Counted from the first letter of the stretch, positions 1 through 8,665 are shown. The stretch is DNA of 64,000 nucleotides from CAIOYC01 sp965277345 (GCA_965277345.1 CBDICI010000003.1:248001-312000); one strand, 5' to 3'. Notes: a model not told the origin generated them from the letters alone. Made by a program: numbers and translations.

Positions 1-917
1 CCCCGCTTGGCGAAGGCGCGGCGCTCGTTGGCCTCGGCGCCGGAGACTTGGGCCAGGGCGGAATTGGCCATGCGCGACAGCGTGGCGTCGCAGGCCGCCG
101 CGCCGTCCACCTCCATGAACAGCGTGACGGCGTTGGGCAGGACGCGCAGGCGGTCGATCAGGTCGCGCACCCGCGCCTGGGCCGAAGGCGGCACGGCGAT
201 GACAATGCGATCCACGAACGGCAGCAGGGGGTAGGTGAGCAGCGCGTGCGTGTCGCCCAGCACCGGCACGCCGGCCACCGCCTCGGGCGAGCGCGCGGCG
301 CGGTCGTCGAACACGCCGAGGATGGCCACGTCGCGGCTTTCCAGCGCCTGGCTGATGAGCTTCTGGGCGTTGGGCGTGGCGCCCACCACCACCACATTGG
401 GCGTCAACCGCCCCGCCTTGCGCCAGGCGTCGACCCGCATCCACCACAGGGTGTGGGTGGCCAGCAGGGCCAAAGTCAGGCCTGCGATCCAATTCACCGT
501 GAGCATGAAGGCGGAGGGTGTCAGCAGGGCCATGCCGAGCGCCGCCATCGACGCGGCCAGCATGGCGGCGAGGAGCCTGGCCAGATGGCTATGCAGGCTC
601 TGGCGCGCAGGAAAGGCATAGAGATGTGCGGCGCGCACCAGCGCGAGCGCCAGGCACGACCCCACCCCCAGCGGCAGGACCTGGCCGAGCGGCCGCTCCA
701 GCGGCGCGACGCCGCCAAGCTGCAGCGCCGCCACGGCGATGACCAGCACCGCCAGGCTGTCCAGCCCACGGAAGGTTCGCGCGATCGCCGCCGCCTCGAT
801 CCGCTTGCGCGACGATGACAGGGCGGGCGGGCGCAGCGGCCCCCGGGCGCGCGACGCACCGGGCGGCCGGGTTCGGTCGAAAGGCCGGGTCTGAGTGAAG
901 GGCTGGACGAGGGCCAT
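1..917 (-). CDS. Polyprenyl glycosylphosphotransferase, N-terminal part (HfsE/PssY-like); runs off left edge
   Basis: Reading from the ATG at 917 gives 305 uninterrupted codons to the window edge. After a basic, proline-rich cytoplasmic start there are four or five hydrophobic segments (about residues 50-70, 80-100, 120-135, 140-160). A Rossmann-like CoA-binding region follows, with the motif VVVVGATPNAQKL and then FDDRAARSPE. This is the usual order in the WbaP/HfsE/PssY family, which transfers a sugar-1-phosphate from a UDP-sugar to undecaprenyl phosphate at the inner membrane to start exopolysaccharide or holdfast synthesis. The bacterial sugar transferase domain that defines the family would begin just beyond the edge, after the motif RRAFAKRG. 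Because the catalytic part is not in view, the exact paralogue cannot be named. Confidence 0.8.
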   Translation of the reverse strand, partial: MALVQPFTQTRPFDRTRPPGASRARGPLRPPALSSSRKRIEAAAIARTFRGLDSLAVLVIAVAALQLGGVAPLERPLGQVLPLGVGSCLALALVRAAHLYAFPARQSLHSHLARLLAAMLAASMAALGMALLTPSAFMLTVNWIAGLTLALLATHTLWWMRVDAWRKAGRLTPNVVVVGATPNAQKLISQALESRDVAILGVFDDRAARSPEAVAGVPVLGDTHALLTYPLLPFVDRIVIAVPPSAQARVRDLIDRLRVLPNAVTLFMEVDGAAACDATLSRMANSALAQVSGAEANERRAFAKR

Positions 918-1034
918 GGGGTCTCCGAGCGGAAACACCCTATCCCAAGGCGCTGAGCGTCCCGTTAACGGCTCGAAATGGCGCGTCCCCGCGTTGCAAG
1001 GGCGCCGCGAACCCGCTATCCACCCCCGCTCGAA

Positions 1035-1124
1035 GGTGACGTGGCCGAGTGGCTGAAGGCAACGGTTTGCTAAATCGTCATACGTGAAAGCGTATCCAGG
1101 GTTCGAATCCCTGCGTCACCGCCA
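1035..1124 (+). tRNA. tRNA-Ser (anticodon GCU)
   Basis: This is a 90-nt class II tRNA with a 7-bp acceptor stem (GGTGACG at 1035 pairing with CGTCACC at 1114-1120), an anticodon loop TTTGCTAAA with GCT at 1069-1071, a long variable arm, a T arm GGGTTCGAATCCC, and an encoded CCA at 1122-1124. It reads AGC and AGU codons. It sits at the left border of a decayed recombinase island. tRNA genes are common island targets, but I could not find a second copy of its 3' end at the other border. Confidence 0.97.
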
Positions 1125-1642
1125 CTCAGTCCGGTTAGCCGGTCTCCCCCAAATTCTCGCGCGCTATCCCGCGGACTTGCCGGGCCTATTGCTTGTAAAT
1201 CCCGATTTCATCCACCCAATGCGGGCCGCCTATTGCCCCGAAAGCGGCCTTTGCGGGCGCCCGTCTCTGCGCCTCCCCGATGCAGTGCGCTTTCCCGTAT
1301 ATCAGGGAAATAACAGGGAAGTTTTGCATGAAATTGATGCCGGTGGCATTCGGGCTGCCTGAATACAAGTCGGATCAATGGCTTAGGGAGCGGTCGCTCC
1401 GAAATCCCGTAAAATAACAGGGAAAAAATCCCGCCCATCTGGGACGCATTCGCCCATAACCGGGAAAGATCAAAACCGTAGAATTTCGCGCTGGCGCGCC
1501 CAGGAGAGCGGGATCTCGATCTGCATCAGCTCGGCAAGAGCCAGGCCTTCAGGTTGTCGGCGTGCCTTTAGCGCGGCGAGTTTAGACGTCGGCGCTGCAT
1601 CGCATTTGCGCAGGTGACGGTGCGCGGTCTGCAAGGCTTTAA
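1125..1642. other. Gene-free region between tRNA-Ser and the recombinase remnant
   Basis: No convincing gene is present in about 520 bp. The stretch is visibly less GC-rich than the flanks. It carries repeated TCCCG and CAGGGAA motifs, listed separately. It probably holds one end of the integrated recombinase element. Confidence 0.6.
1291..1432. repeat. Repeated CAGGGAA / TCCCGTA motifs
   Basis: The 12-mer AATAACAGGGAA occurs at about 1309-1320 and 1413-1424. Each copy is preceded by an inverted TCCCGTA (1293-1299 and 1405-1411), and further GGGAA or ATCCC copies lie beside them. The pattern of short direct and inverted repeats next to a serine recombinase fits an element end or recombinase-binding region. 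That role is an inference. Confidence 0.5.
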
Positions 1643-2998
1643 TCAAAGTCGCGTCTCATGCGGGGCGCTGACCGCGCGATGGCCATCGGGCAGGGTCAGA
1701 CTTGTGCGGCCGCCCCGAAGAATCGGCCGCACTTGGACGATCAAGCGCGCTGTCCCGTCATCGCCCAGCTCGATGCGATCCGCTTTGGGCAGCCGGTCCC
1801 TCGCGCTATCGACGGCCACGGACGCCACGCCGAAGGTCCAAAGGTGCAGCACCAAGCCATGAGTGGTGAGATCAGCGCGCTCCAAGGCGCCGGCGGCCTC
1901 AGGCCAAGCAGCCGATGGCCTATCCAGCCACAATCGAAGGCGATCAAGGGCGAGCGCATCCAGGGGTTGGGCGGCGATGCGGCGGATCATGTCGGCGCCG
2001 TGCGACGCCGAGCCGCGCTGGAGCGGGCTCGAGACGTAGTAACGATGCCGCCGGCTTAGGCGACCCTGGGCTGTCGTTGGCGTCATCGGCGCGCCGCTCG
2101 CATCGAACAGCAGCCCTTTTAGCGGCGATGGGACGCCCGCCGGAGGAGCGGCGGTCCTCCGGCGAGCCTGACCGTCGAGGTGCGCCTGCACTTGGTCGAA
2201 CAGCTCGCGTTCGACGATGGCGGCGTGCAGCCCCGCATAGCGTTCCTTGCCGTGGCGGATTTCGCCGACGTACACGGGGTTGCGCAAGAGATGATAGAGC
2301 TGCCCGCGCTGGAAGACGCCGCCGCCCAACGTCTTGCCGCGTTGGGTGATCCAGACCTTGGAGCGTACGCCCTCGTCTTCGAGGTGGGCCGCCAAGGGCA
2401 TGCACGGATCCGACGTCGAGATAGCGCCGGAAGACGCTGCGCACCTGCTCCGCCTCAGCGGCGTTGATCGTGAGCGCCTTATTCTCCGCGTCATAGCCGA
2501 GGGGCGGCAAGCCGCCCATCCACATGCCCTTCTTTTTGGAGGCGGCGATCTTGTCGCGGACGCGCTCGCCGGTGACCTCCCGCTCGAACTGGGCGAACCA
2601 GAGCAGCACGTTGAGCGTCAGGCGGCCTATGGAGGTGGTGGTATTGAACGCCTGGGTGACCGAGACAAAGCTGACGCCCTTCTCATCGAAGCGCTCGACG
2701 ATGCGCCCGAAGTCGCCAAGGCTGCGGGTGAGGCGATCGACCTTGTAAACCACAACCACGTCGATCATCCCGCGATCGATATCCGCAAGAAGCGCCTTTA
2801 ATGCCGGCCGCTTCATGGTCCCGCCGGGGAAGCCACCATCGTCGTAGATGGTCTTCAATGCCGTCCGCCCTCTCCCGCTTGCAACAGCACATAGGCGGCG
2901 AAGGCCTCGCGCTGCGCGTCGAGACTGTTGAAGGCCTGCTCCAGCCCTCCTCGGAGCTCTTGCGGGTATAGATGGCGCAGAGGAGGCAGCACGCTCAC
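1643..2998 (-). pseudogene. Serine recombinase (resolvase/invertase family), frameshifted remnant
   Basis: The remnant of a recombinase of about 450 residues is spread over several reading frames. The N-terminal catalytic motif YTRKSSEEG lies near 2960-2985 in one frame, LEQAFNSLDAQREA in a second, and the resolvase core (YDDGGFPGG, VVYKVDRLTRS, FAQFEREVTGERVRDKI) in a third from about 2864 to 2395. The zinc-ribbon/recombinase domain (LLRNPVYVGEIRHGKE) and the C-terminus to 1643 lie in a fourth segment. Shifts fall near 2955, 2868 and 2395, so no active protein can be made. In alphaproteobacteria this family usually follows DUF3489 and DUF2924 genes, and the same order is seen here. The gene was probably the integrase of the island next to tRNA-Ser. 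Confidence 0.85.
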
Positions 2999-3017
2999 GT
3001 CTCGGCCCACCCGGCGG

Positions 3018-3455
3018 CCGCAGGCCGAAGAACCGCGGCCCGTTCCAGCGCACCCCTGTGACCTCACGGGCGATCTGCGAGAGGTTGTCATAGGAGCGTC
3101 CTTGCCACCGGAAGTCCCCGGCGGTCGCTTCGACCTCGATGGCCTGGCCCTTCCACTCGCGCACCATCCGCGTGCATGGGCGCACCGCCGGGGCGGCAGC
3201 CCGTATCGGGCTATCGCGGTGGGCCGCAGGGGTGGTGGCGGGGGCGAGTCCGCCCAGCACCTTGGCTTGGATCTCCCAAGCCAAGAGGGCGCGCAGCAGG
3301 TCCACCGATCTCAGTTTGGGCGGCGGCCCGACGCGGATGCGCCAGACCGCTCTTAAGCCTTCAAGGCCGAGCGCCTGAAGCGCCTCGATCTAAGCTTCCA
3401 TTCGCTCTAGGCGCCCGGCGTCGGCGTCCCGGGCGGCGGTGCGGGCGCGGCTCAT
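3018..3455 (-). pseudogene. DUF2924 protein gene with a premature stop codon
   Basis: The gene starts with an ATG at 3455 that overlaps the stop of the DUF3489 gene (ATGA) and reads MSRARTAARD...RLERMEA. An in-frame TAG follows, after which the same frame continues as a clear DUF2924 sequence (IEALQALGLEGLRAVWR, then TRMVREWKGQAIEV, RSYDNLSQIAREVTG, RWNGPRFFGLR). The TAG stands where family members usually have an acidic codon, so a single GAG-to-TAG change is the simplest explanation. The function of DUF2924 is unknown. It is nearly always encoded between DUF3489 and the recombinase, which suggests an accessory role in site-specific recombination. Confidence 0.75.
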
Positions 3456-3886
3456 GCCGCAGCCTTGCGGCGTGCCCGGAACTTGCTCACCTGCGGCGTC
3501 TTCGAGCGTTGCGGCTTGTAGTTCTTCGGCTCAGCTTGAGGCGCCAAGTCGGGCGCATCCTCCGCCTCGGGCTGAGGCTTCGAGACCGGCTGAACCTCGA
3601 TGGAGGGCATAGGCGCGCCGGCAGCCTGCGCAGGGATGCGGTAGTGGCGGACGCCGTCGAGCTTCTCCGAGGTGAGGGCGTAGCCAAGGCGCTTCTTCAC
3701 GGCTCCGGCGAGGAGCCCGCGCACCGAATGCGCCTGCCAGCCGGTGGCCTGCATCATCTCGGCGATGTCAGAGCCCTCGGGGTGGCTCAGAAGGGCCACT
3801 ATGAGGCCGAGCTTGCCGGAGGGGCGCCGGTCGTTCGCGACGCTTGGCGCGGCGCTGGCGGGCATATGGGTGGTGGAGGTGGTCAT
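3452..3886 (-). CDS. DUF3489 domain protein
   Basis: A 144-residue protein with a low-complexity start (MTTSTTHMPASA), a compact helical DUF3489 domain at about residues 22-85 (GKLGLIVALLSHPEGSDIAEMM, HSVRGLLAGAVKKRLG, GVRHYRIP), and a proline- and lysine-rich tail. The domain resembles a small winged-helix or replication-associated DNA-binding unit; its function is not established. Its stop overlaps the DUF2924 start, so it was the first gene of a DUF3489-DUF2924-recombinase operon. It is the only member of that operon that is still intact. Confidence 0.75.
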   Translation of the reverse strand: MTTSTTHMPASAAPSVANDRRPSGKLGLIVALLSHPEGSDIAEMMQATGWQAHSVRGLLAGAVKKRLGYALTSEKLDGVRHYRIPAQAAGAPMPSIEVQPVSKPQPEAEDAPDLAPQAEPKNYKPQRSKTPQVSKFRARRKAAA

Positions 3887-4001
3887 CGTCTCCGTCTCGC
3901 GCTGATGGCGGCGGCATGATCGTCGCCGCTACCGACGCGAGCCCCGGGTCCCGGGCTAGGACGTCACTACCGCTCTCTTCGCCGCGGTAGTCCAGCGCTT
4001 G

Positions 4002-4666
4002 TCAGTGAGGTGGAGACTCGCCGTCGAGATGCTGTTCGTAGGCCTCCCATGCGGTGATCGCCGCCAGCTCCTCGGGCGTGAGTTCAGTGCCGCGGCGGCG
4101 GCGCTGACGGAACGCGCTGAACCGCCCGGCGGGCTTCGTGAAGGTCCACTCGCCGCCAACCATTTCCACCAGGCCAGACTTCTTCATGGATGTCAGTCCG
4201 TCGAGAACTCTCGTGAAGCCCCTTACGAGCTCATCAGCCTTCGCTTGCCGCGCCCGCTCGTCTTCCTTGGCCTTAAACATCTCTTCCGGCGTTGTGCCTT
4301 GAACCCCGAGAACGCGGGCCAAATCGGCTTGGGCCTTCATCACCGCAGCGAATGCGCGCGTGTCGCCGGCGATCGCCCTTTTTATGTGGGCTATGGTCAT
4401 GGCTTCTTCGATGGTCGCTCGCTGGCGCTTACCATCGATGTTGACCGCGATCTTACGCTGAAGAATCTTGTCGACAGCGTTTGCTTGGAGCGTCCCTTTG
4501 GACGGCCCTTTGGATTTGGCAAGGCCTTGCCCTTCTTGAACTGCGTGTACAATGGGGGATTGCCCCGGCCCACCGGCTTGCCATTGGCGCCGATCACGGG
4601 CGTCTTGGCTGGCTTCTTCCTGCGAGATGGCTTCTTGCTCGGCTTGTCGCTTTTATCGTCGAACAT
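4002..4666 (-). pseudogene. DUF5681 domain protein, split by a frameshift
   Basis: From the ATG at 4666 the first frame reads MFDDKSDKPSKK and then the DUF5681 signature (RGNPPLYTQFKKGKAL, NPKGRPKG). Near 4490-4510 the coding signal moves by one base into the frame that continues as LQANAVDKILQRKIAVNIDG, ATIEEAMTIAHIKRAI and on to a stop at 4002. The second half keeps the typical DUF5681 helical pattern, so one lost or gained base in the lysine/glycine-rich stretch separates the two parts. DUF5681 proteins are common on alphaproteobacterial islands and prophages, and their function is unknown. Confidence 0.7.
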
Positions 4667-4912
4667 TGATGTTCTCCAAAGGCGCGCTCCGCGCGCCGAA
4701 TGTGTCAAGGGTTGAGTCGTGTTGTCGCTCTCGACGGCGCAGACGCGCTCGTGGGCCTGCAGGTGGCCAGCCCGTCTCCGGAGCACCCGCGATCATCCTG
4801 CGGCTGGATCGGACTTATATCGCCGTCCGCTCGCCTGCCGGGCCAATCGCTACCGTCCACGGGGGCTTTGGGACCAGAGACAGGGTGATCTAAAAAGATA
4901 TAACGGATGCTA
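4667..4912. other. Spacer between DUF5681 remnant and methylase remnant
   Basis: About 245 bp in which I see no gene, RNA or clear repeat. Short open frames here are chance readings. Confidence 0.5.
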
Positions 4913-5320
4913 TCAGACCAACGGCGTCCGTTCGGCGCGCACCGCCTCGAACAGCCGGCCGCCCGCCTTCAGGGTCGGAGCCATGTTGGTGGCCGCCGCC
5001 CACCGCTCCAGCGCCACATCCACGTAGTGCGGATCCAGATCCAGCCCGATGAACCGGCGCCCCGTACGCTCCGCGGCGACCAATGTGGTCCCCGAGCCTC
5101 GGAAGGCGTCGAGCACCAGATCGCCCCTGCGCGGTGACATCTTTGACGGCGTCGGCCACCAGGCGGGCCGGCTTGACCGTCGGGTGAAGCTGCAGGTCTT
5201 CCTTGCGGCTGCCGAGGAAGCTGTTCACCGAGGGATAGTCCCAGACGTTGGTGGCGTTGCGCCCGTGCTTGCCGAGGGCGACGTTGTTGCGATGACCTTC
5301 GGAGCGAAGCGGAGGAGCCG
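4913..5320 (-). pseudogene. DNA methylase (N4-cytosine/N6-adenine class), C-terminal fragment with frameshift
   Basis: The fragment reads HGRNATNVWDYPSVNSF, then LHPTVKPARLVADAV, and after a one-base shift near 5140 continues RRGDLVLDAFRGSGTTLVAAE and GLDLDPHYVDVALERW to a stop at 4913. The FxGxG-type SAM-binding motif (DAFRGSGTT) and the HPTVKP motif are hallmarks of beta-class methylases. In related islands these are fused to a ParB-like N-terminal domain. Here the N-terminal two thirds, including the catalytic DPPY-type motif, are absent, so the protein cannot be active. Confidence 0.75.
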
Positions 5321-5339
5321 CTCACCAGATGCTGGCCCG

Positions 5340-5642
5340 TGCACGCTGCAGTGATCGATGGCCTCAAGGTGGGGCTGATCGTCTGTTTCGGCGGTACGGC
5401 AGAACGTTGGGTGCGTGAGCGGACGGGCGCGAGCGATCAGGTCGATGAGTTTAAGGAGGCCAACGCCCGCAGATGGCGGAGTACGGTCCATAGGAGCCCG
5501 AACCGTCAATTGGTGGCGACCCTGACCCACCCAGGCATCGCTGACTGGACGACGCCGGCCGCAAATCCTACGCCGATGGTCAGGCGCGTGCTGGACGCCA
5601 GGGCTTGGCGGGGAGCGCATGTTCCCGAGCTGGAAGCTGGTG
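5340..5642. other. Region without a recognisable gene
   Basis: About 300 bp between the methylase fragment and a small doubtful ORF. Neither strand shows a frame that resembles a known family. It is probably debris of the island. Confidence 0.45.
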
Positions 5643-5831
5643 CTAAGGATCAAGGTCTCGCGGCGCTAGCTGACCGGTTGTCCCCAGGCGGATCGCCTCG
5701 CGACGGAGATAGGCAATCCTTGGGAAGTGCATCTCAGCTTCTGGGCGGCTGACGAGATCGAGTGATTCCTCGAAAATATGGGTGAGGTCGATCACACGCT
5801 GGTCAATGGAGTTGGGCATGGCGAGCCGCAC
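5643..5831 (-). CDS. Small hypothetical protein (62 aa), doubtful
   Basis: A GTG at 5831 follows a GGGAG-like ribosome site and opens a 62-codon frame (MRLAMPNSIDQRVIDL, HIFEESLDLVSRPEAEM). The amino-acid composition looks protein-like, with a mixed helical pattern, but I do not recognise a family. It may be the remains of a longer island gene. No partner gene is adjacent. Confidence 0.3.
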   Translation of the reverse strand: MRLAMPNSIDQRVIDLTHIFEESLDLVSRPEAEMHFPRIAYLRREAIRLGTTGQLAPRDLDP

Positions 5832-6145
5832 ACACGCTCCCGTCGCCGCAGAAGTCCAGTCGTGAATTTTTAGACCACTACGACTTCACGTGAGAGTCTC
5901 AGGAGGGCTTCTTCCGTTGAAGAAGACGGCTGCTGGCCCAGTAGACGCTGCTGCGATGTGGCGATCCGCTCCCTAGGGCGGCCGTCGGCACCAGTGGCGG
6001 GACCACGCCGCGAGAATACGTCGATAGCGGCAGCGAGGCTAAGCTGTTCTATGCTTGGCGTCGGCCGGCGTCAGCATCGTCATCAGATCAACCCGGAGCG
6101 CGGGCGATCCCCATTGGGGAAAGCGTGGGCATACACAAACCCAGC
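5832..6145. other. Upstream region of the cas cluster
   Basis: About 310 bp with no supported gene. It ends in the region that must hold the cas3 promoter; a palindrome CCCCATTGGGG lies at about 6109-6119. Confidence 0.5.
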
Positions 6146-6176
6146 AAGGATCATTGTTGATCTGGTAAAGGTCATT
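6146..6176 (+). promoter_or_regulatory. Paired AAGG(A)TCATT motif upstream of cas3
   Basis: AAGGATCATT at 6146-6155 and AAAGGTCATT at 6167-6176 lie two helical turns apart (21 bp between the TCATT cores). They end 22 bp before the cas3 ATG. The same pair, in the opposite order, precedes cas5 (8761-8788). A shared operator is an inference. Confidence 0.45.
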
Positions 6177-6198
6177 TAAGACTTAGGGAGATTTTCTA

Positions 6199-8448
6199 AT
6201 GTTCGCCCATTCGGGGAAAGATCCCTCAGGTTCGGACTGGGAGCCGCTGGTCCGACACCTCACCGAAGTCGGCGACAAGGCGGCGGAATTCGCGGAACCC
6301 TTCGGATTTGCGGCGATCGCTCGCGCGGCCGGCGTGCTGCACGATATCGGGAAGGTCTCACAGGCCTTCCAGCGCTACATCGCAGGCAAGGGGCCCAGCC
6401 CGGACCACTCGACCGCCGGCGCCGTGGAAGCGCAGAAACTCTACTGCAATCGGCCGGGCCGCATCATTGCGTTCGGGGTCGCGGGCCACCACGCTGGCTT
6501 GGCGGACGGAGATCGGCTGACCGAACGCCTGAAAGACCCCGCGCGTCTGCCCGACTATAGCGGCTGGGAGGCGCACGCCCCGCCCCTGTGGCCGCTGGCC
6601 GCATTGGCGCCTACGGCGCCGCCAAAACCCGGCGGCCCGCCTGGCTTTGGCGAAGCCTTCCTTACCCGTATGCTGTTTTCCTGTCTCGTAGACGCAGACT
6701 TCCTTGCGACAGAAGCTTTCTATGGAGAGAAGCCGCGCGGCGGCTTTGCTTCGATTAAAACGCTTGCCGAGCGCATAGCCGCCTATCTTACCCGCTTCGA
6801 GGGCGCGGAGGGGGCCGTCAACCGCCTCCGCGCCACAGTGCTGGCCTACGCCGGGGCCAAGGCGAACCTGCCCCTTGGCCTCTTCACCCTCACGGTGCCC
6901 ACCGGGGGTGGCAAGACCCTAACTTCGCTGTCGTTCGCGCTGGAGCACGCCCGCCGTCACGGCCTGCGCCGGGTGGTCTACGTCATCCCTTACACGTCGA
7001 TTATCGAGCAGACGGCGCAGGTGTTCCGCGAGGCTTTGGACGTGCGGGGCGGGCCCTCGAGCATCCTGGAGCACCACGCGAGCTTCGACTGGGAGGCGGG
7101 ACTGCCTCGAAACGCCGGCGCCGCCGAGGCCGACGCGGGCCAGGGCGACGCGGGCCTCGCTAATCTGCGACGCGCGGCCGAAAACTGGGACGCCCCTGTC
7201 ATCGTCACCACTGCCGTGCAGTTCTTCGAGAGCCTGTTCGCCAACCGGACCAGCCGGTGCCGCAAGCTGCACAACCTCGCCCGGTCCGTGATCGTGCTGG
7301 ACGAGGCGCAAACCTTGCCTCTCCCGCTCCTGCGCCCCTGCCTCGCTGCTCTGGATGAACTCGCCCGCAACTACGGCGCCAGCGTCGTGCTCTGCACCGC
7401 GACCCAGCCCGCGCTGCGGGTGCAAGACGGTTTTAAGGCTGGGCTCGACATCCCGGATGACCGCGAGCCGGCGCCGGACCCGCCAGCCCTCTACGCGGCC
7501 CTGAAGCGCGTGACGGTGGAGCGCCGCGCGGGTCCAACCGACGACGCCGTCATTGCCGCCCGCTTCGCCGAAGCGCCGCGGATGCTCGCCATCGTCAATA
7601 GCCGCCGGCACGCGCATGACTTGTTCGCGCTGATCCGCGACCAGCCAGGCGCGGTTCATCTCACCACCCTGCTGTGCCCCGCCCATCGTCGGGACGTGCT
7701 TGGCGGCGTGCGGGACCGGCTGAAGGCGGAGGATCCCGTGCGGCTGGTCGCCACCTCGTTGATCGAGGCGGGGGTGGACGTCGATTTCCCGGAGGTCTGG
7801 CGCGCGGTCGCGGGCCTCGACTCGATCGCGCAAGCGGCGGGCCGCTGCAACCGTGAGGGTCGTCTTCAGAGAGGCCGTGTCGTCGTTTTCACTCCGGCCG
7901 ACCTGAAGCACAGGGGGCCGCACGCGATGCGGGCCGCCCAGGGCGAGGCCGAGGGCGTGCTGGCGCGCCACTCCGACCCGCTGACGCTCGACGCGGTGCA
8001 GGACTACTTCCGACAGCTCTACTGGACCAAGGGCGAGGCGGCGTTCGACAAGGCGCGGCTGGACGGGAAGGACTATCCGATCCTGCCGGCCCTCAAGGAT
8101 CGGGCGCGCAGCCTCGACTTCCCGTTCGAGAGCATCGCCCGGGCCTTCCGCGTGATCGACGAGGCGATGGACCCTGTGATCGTGCCGTGGGACGCGCGGG
8201 CGCGCGAGACGCTCGCCCGCATCGCCGCAATGGACCGCCCCCTCGCCGCGGACCTGCGCACGCTGCAGCAGTACGTCATCCCCGTACCGTTCGCCGCCCG
8301 CGCGGAGTGGCTCGCCTGTGGGGCCATAGCTCCGGTGCACCGCACGCTCGGCGACGCCCTCCTCGCCTTCCCCGACCTGGACCTCTACGACTCGGCGACG
8401 GGCGTGCGACTTAACGACCGGCACACCGAACGGCGGAGAGCAACATGA
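6199..8448 (+). CDS. cas3: CRISPR-associated nuclease/helicase Cas3 (type I-C)
   Basis: A 749-residue HD-nuclease/superfamily 2 helicase fusion. The HD part has H20, H48-D49 (LHDIGK) and H97-H98 (GHHAG). The helicase part has Walker A at about 233-240 (VPTGGGKT), the DEAQ box at about 368-371, motif III (CTATQP) and motif VI (QAAGRCNREG). It is recruited by the I-C Cascade after target recognition and nicks, unwinds and degrades the target DNA 3' to 5'. The start is the ATG after GGGAG (6185-6189). All catalytic motifs are present and the length is normal, so it should be active. Unlike in most I-C operons, it is separated from cas5 by 365 bp, so cas5 probably has its own promoter. Confidence 0.97.
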   Translation: MFAHSGKDPSGSDWEPLVRHLTEVGDKAAEFAEPFGFAAIARAAGVLHDIGKVSQAFQRYIAGKGPSPDHSTAGAVEAQKLYCNRPGRIIAFGVAGHHAGLADGDRLTERLKDPARLPDYSGWEAHAPPLWPLAALAPTAPPKPGGPPGFGEAFLTRMLFSCLVDADFLATEAFYGEKPRGGFASIKTLAERIAAYLTRFEGAEGAVNRLRATVLAYAGAKANLPLGLFTLTVPTGGGKTLTSLSFALEHARRHGLRRVVYVIPYTSIIEQTAQVFREALDVRGGPSSILEHHASFDWEAGLPRNAGAAEADAGQGDAGLANLRRAAENWDAPVIVTTAVQFFESLFANRTSRCRKLHNLARSVIVLDEAQTLPLPLLRPCLAALDELARNYGASVVLCTATQPALRVQDGFKAGLDIPDDREPAPDPPALYAALKRVTVERRAGPTDDAVIAARFAEAPRMLAIVNSRRHAHDLFALIRDQPGAVHLTTLLCPAHRRDVLGGVRDRLKAEDPVRLVATSLIEAGVDVDFPEVWRAVAGLDSIAQAAGRCNREGRLQRGRVVVFTPADLKHRGPHAMRAAQGEAEGVLARHSDPLTLDAVQDYFRQLYWTKGEAAFDKARLDGKDYPILPALKDRARSLDFPFESIARAFRVIDEAMDPVIVPWDARARETLARIAAMDRPLAADLRTLQQYVIPVPFAARAEWLACGAIAPVHRTLGDALLAFPDLDLYDSATGVRLNDRHTERRRAT

Positions 8449-8467
8449 TGTAACTCTACTCTGGACT

Positions 8468-8497
8468 TTCACTGCTGCTCACGGAAAGTGGGCAGCT
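8468..8497 (+). promoter_or_regulatory. Predicted target of the solitary crRNA-like guide (PAM TTC plus seed match)
   Basis: TTC at 8468-8470 is the usual type I-C PAM. The sequence after it (ACTGCTGCTCACGG from 8471) matches the guide at 8701 (ACTGCGGCTCCGGG) at positions 1-5, 7-10 and 13-15. Position 6, which is not read in type I targets, is the only mismatch in the first ten. The site ends about 10 bp before a TTGACC (8507-8512) that could be the -35 of the small ORF at 8558. Cascade binding here without cleavage would block transcription. Confidence 0.5.
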
Positions 8498-8557
8498 ACT
8501 AGCCTCTTGACCGCGCATGGCTTGCGTGCAAAACGGCCGTCACGGGTGGAGGGCGTC

Positions 8558-8656
8558 ATGCGCCGTTGGCGACGAATTCGGTGGACCGTTGCCATCGGCG
8601 GACTCGTGCTCCGGGTGGAGCTGGAGATTGAACCCATAATAGCCGGCCCGGCGTGA
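8558..8656 (+). CDS. 32-codon ORF with tandem rare codons; candidate CreT-like toxin
   Basis: The ATG at 8558 sits six bases after a strong GGAGG ribosome site. The peptide begins MRRWRRIRWTVAIGG and ends IIAGPA. The message contains CGA CGA (codons 5-6) and ATA ATA (codons 27-28), both rare in such a GC-rich genome. Known CreT toxins are tiny translated RNAs that trap rare tRNAs through tandem rare codons. The ORF lies between cas3 and cas5, downstream of the predicted guide target and just upstream of the guide RNA. No protein family is recognised. It could equally be a chance ORF, and the rare-codon mechanism is an inference. Confidence 0.45.
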   Translation: MRRWRRIRWTVAIGGLVLRVELEIEPIIAGPA

Positions 8657-8665
8657 GGCCGGGAT

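Noticed and set aside
48..818. 256-codon plus-strand frame over the glycosylphosphotransferase
   Set aside because: Composition is His/Arg/Gln-rich with no family; the minus strand encodes a clear membrane and CoA-binding protein.
1035..1124. tRNA-Ser 3' end as attL with a matching attR at the CRISPR/IS border
   Set aside because: No copy of GGGTTCGAATCCC or the following CGTCACC was found near 19.8-20.9 kb, so direct-repeat att sites are not supported.
6919..8472. 517-codon open frame antisense to cas3
   Set aside because: Shadow of a GC-rich real gene. It has no recognisable domain, and cas3 on the plus strand has every motif.
8634..8665. Second possible guide between the hairpin at 8608-8633 and the psi-repeat at 8666
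   Set aside because: Its length (32 nt) is right, but I found no TTC-flanked seed match upstream of cas3, cas5 or the small ORF. A promoter -10 (CATAAT) is the simpler reading.
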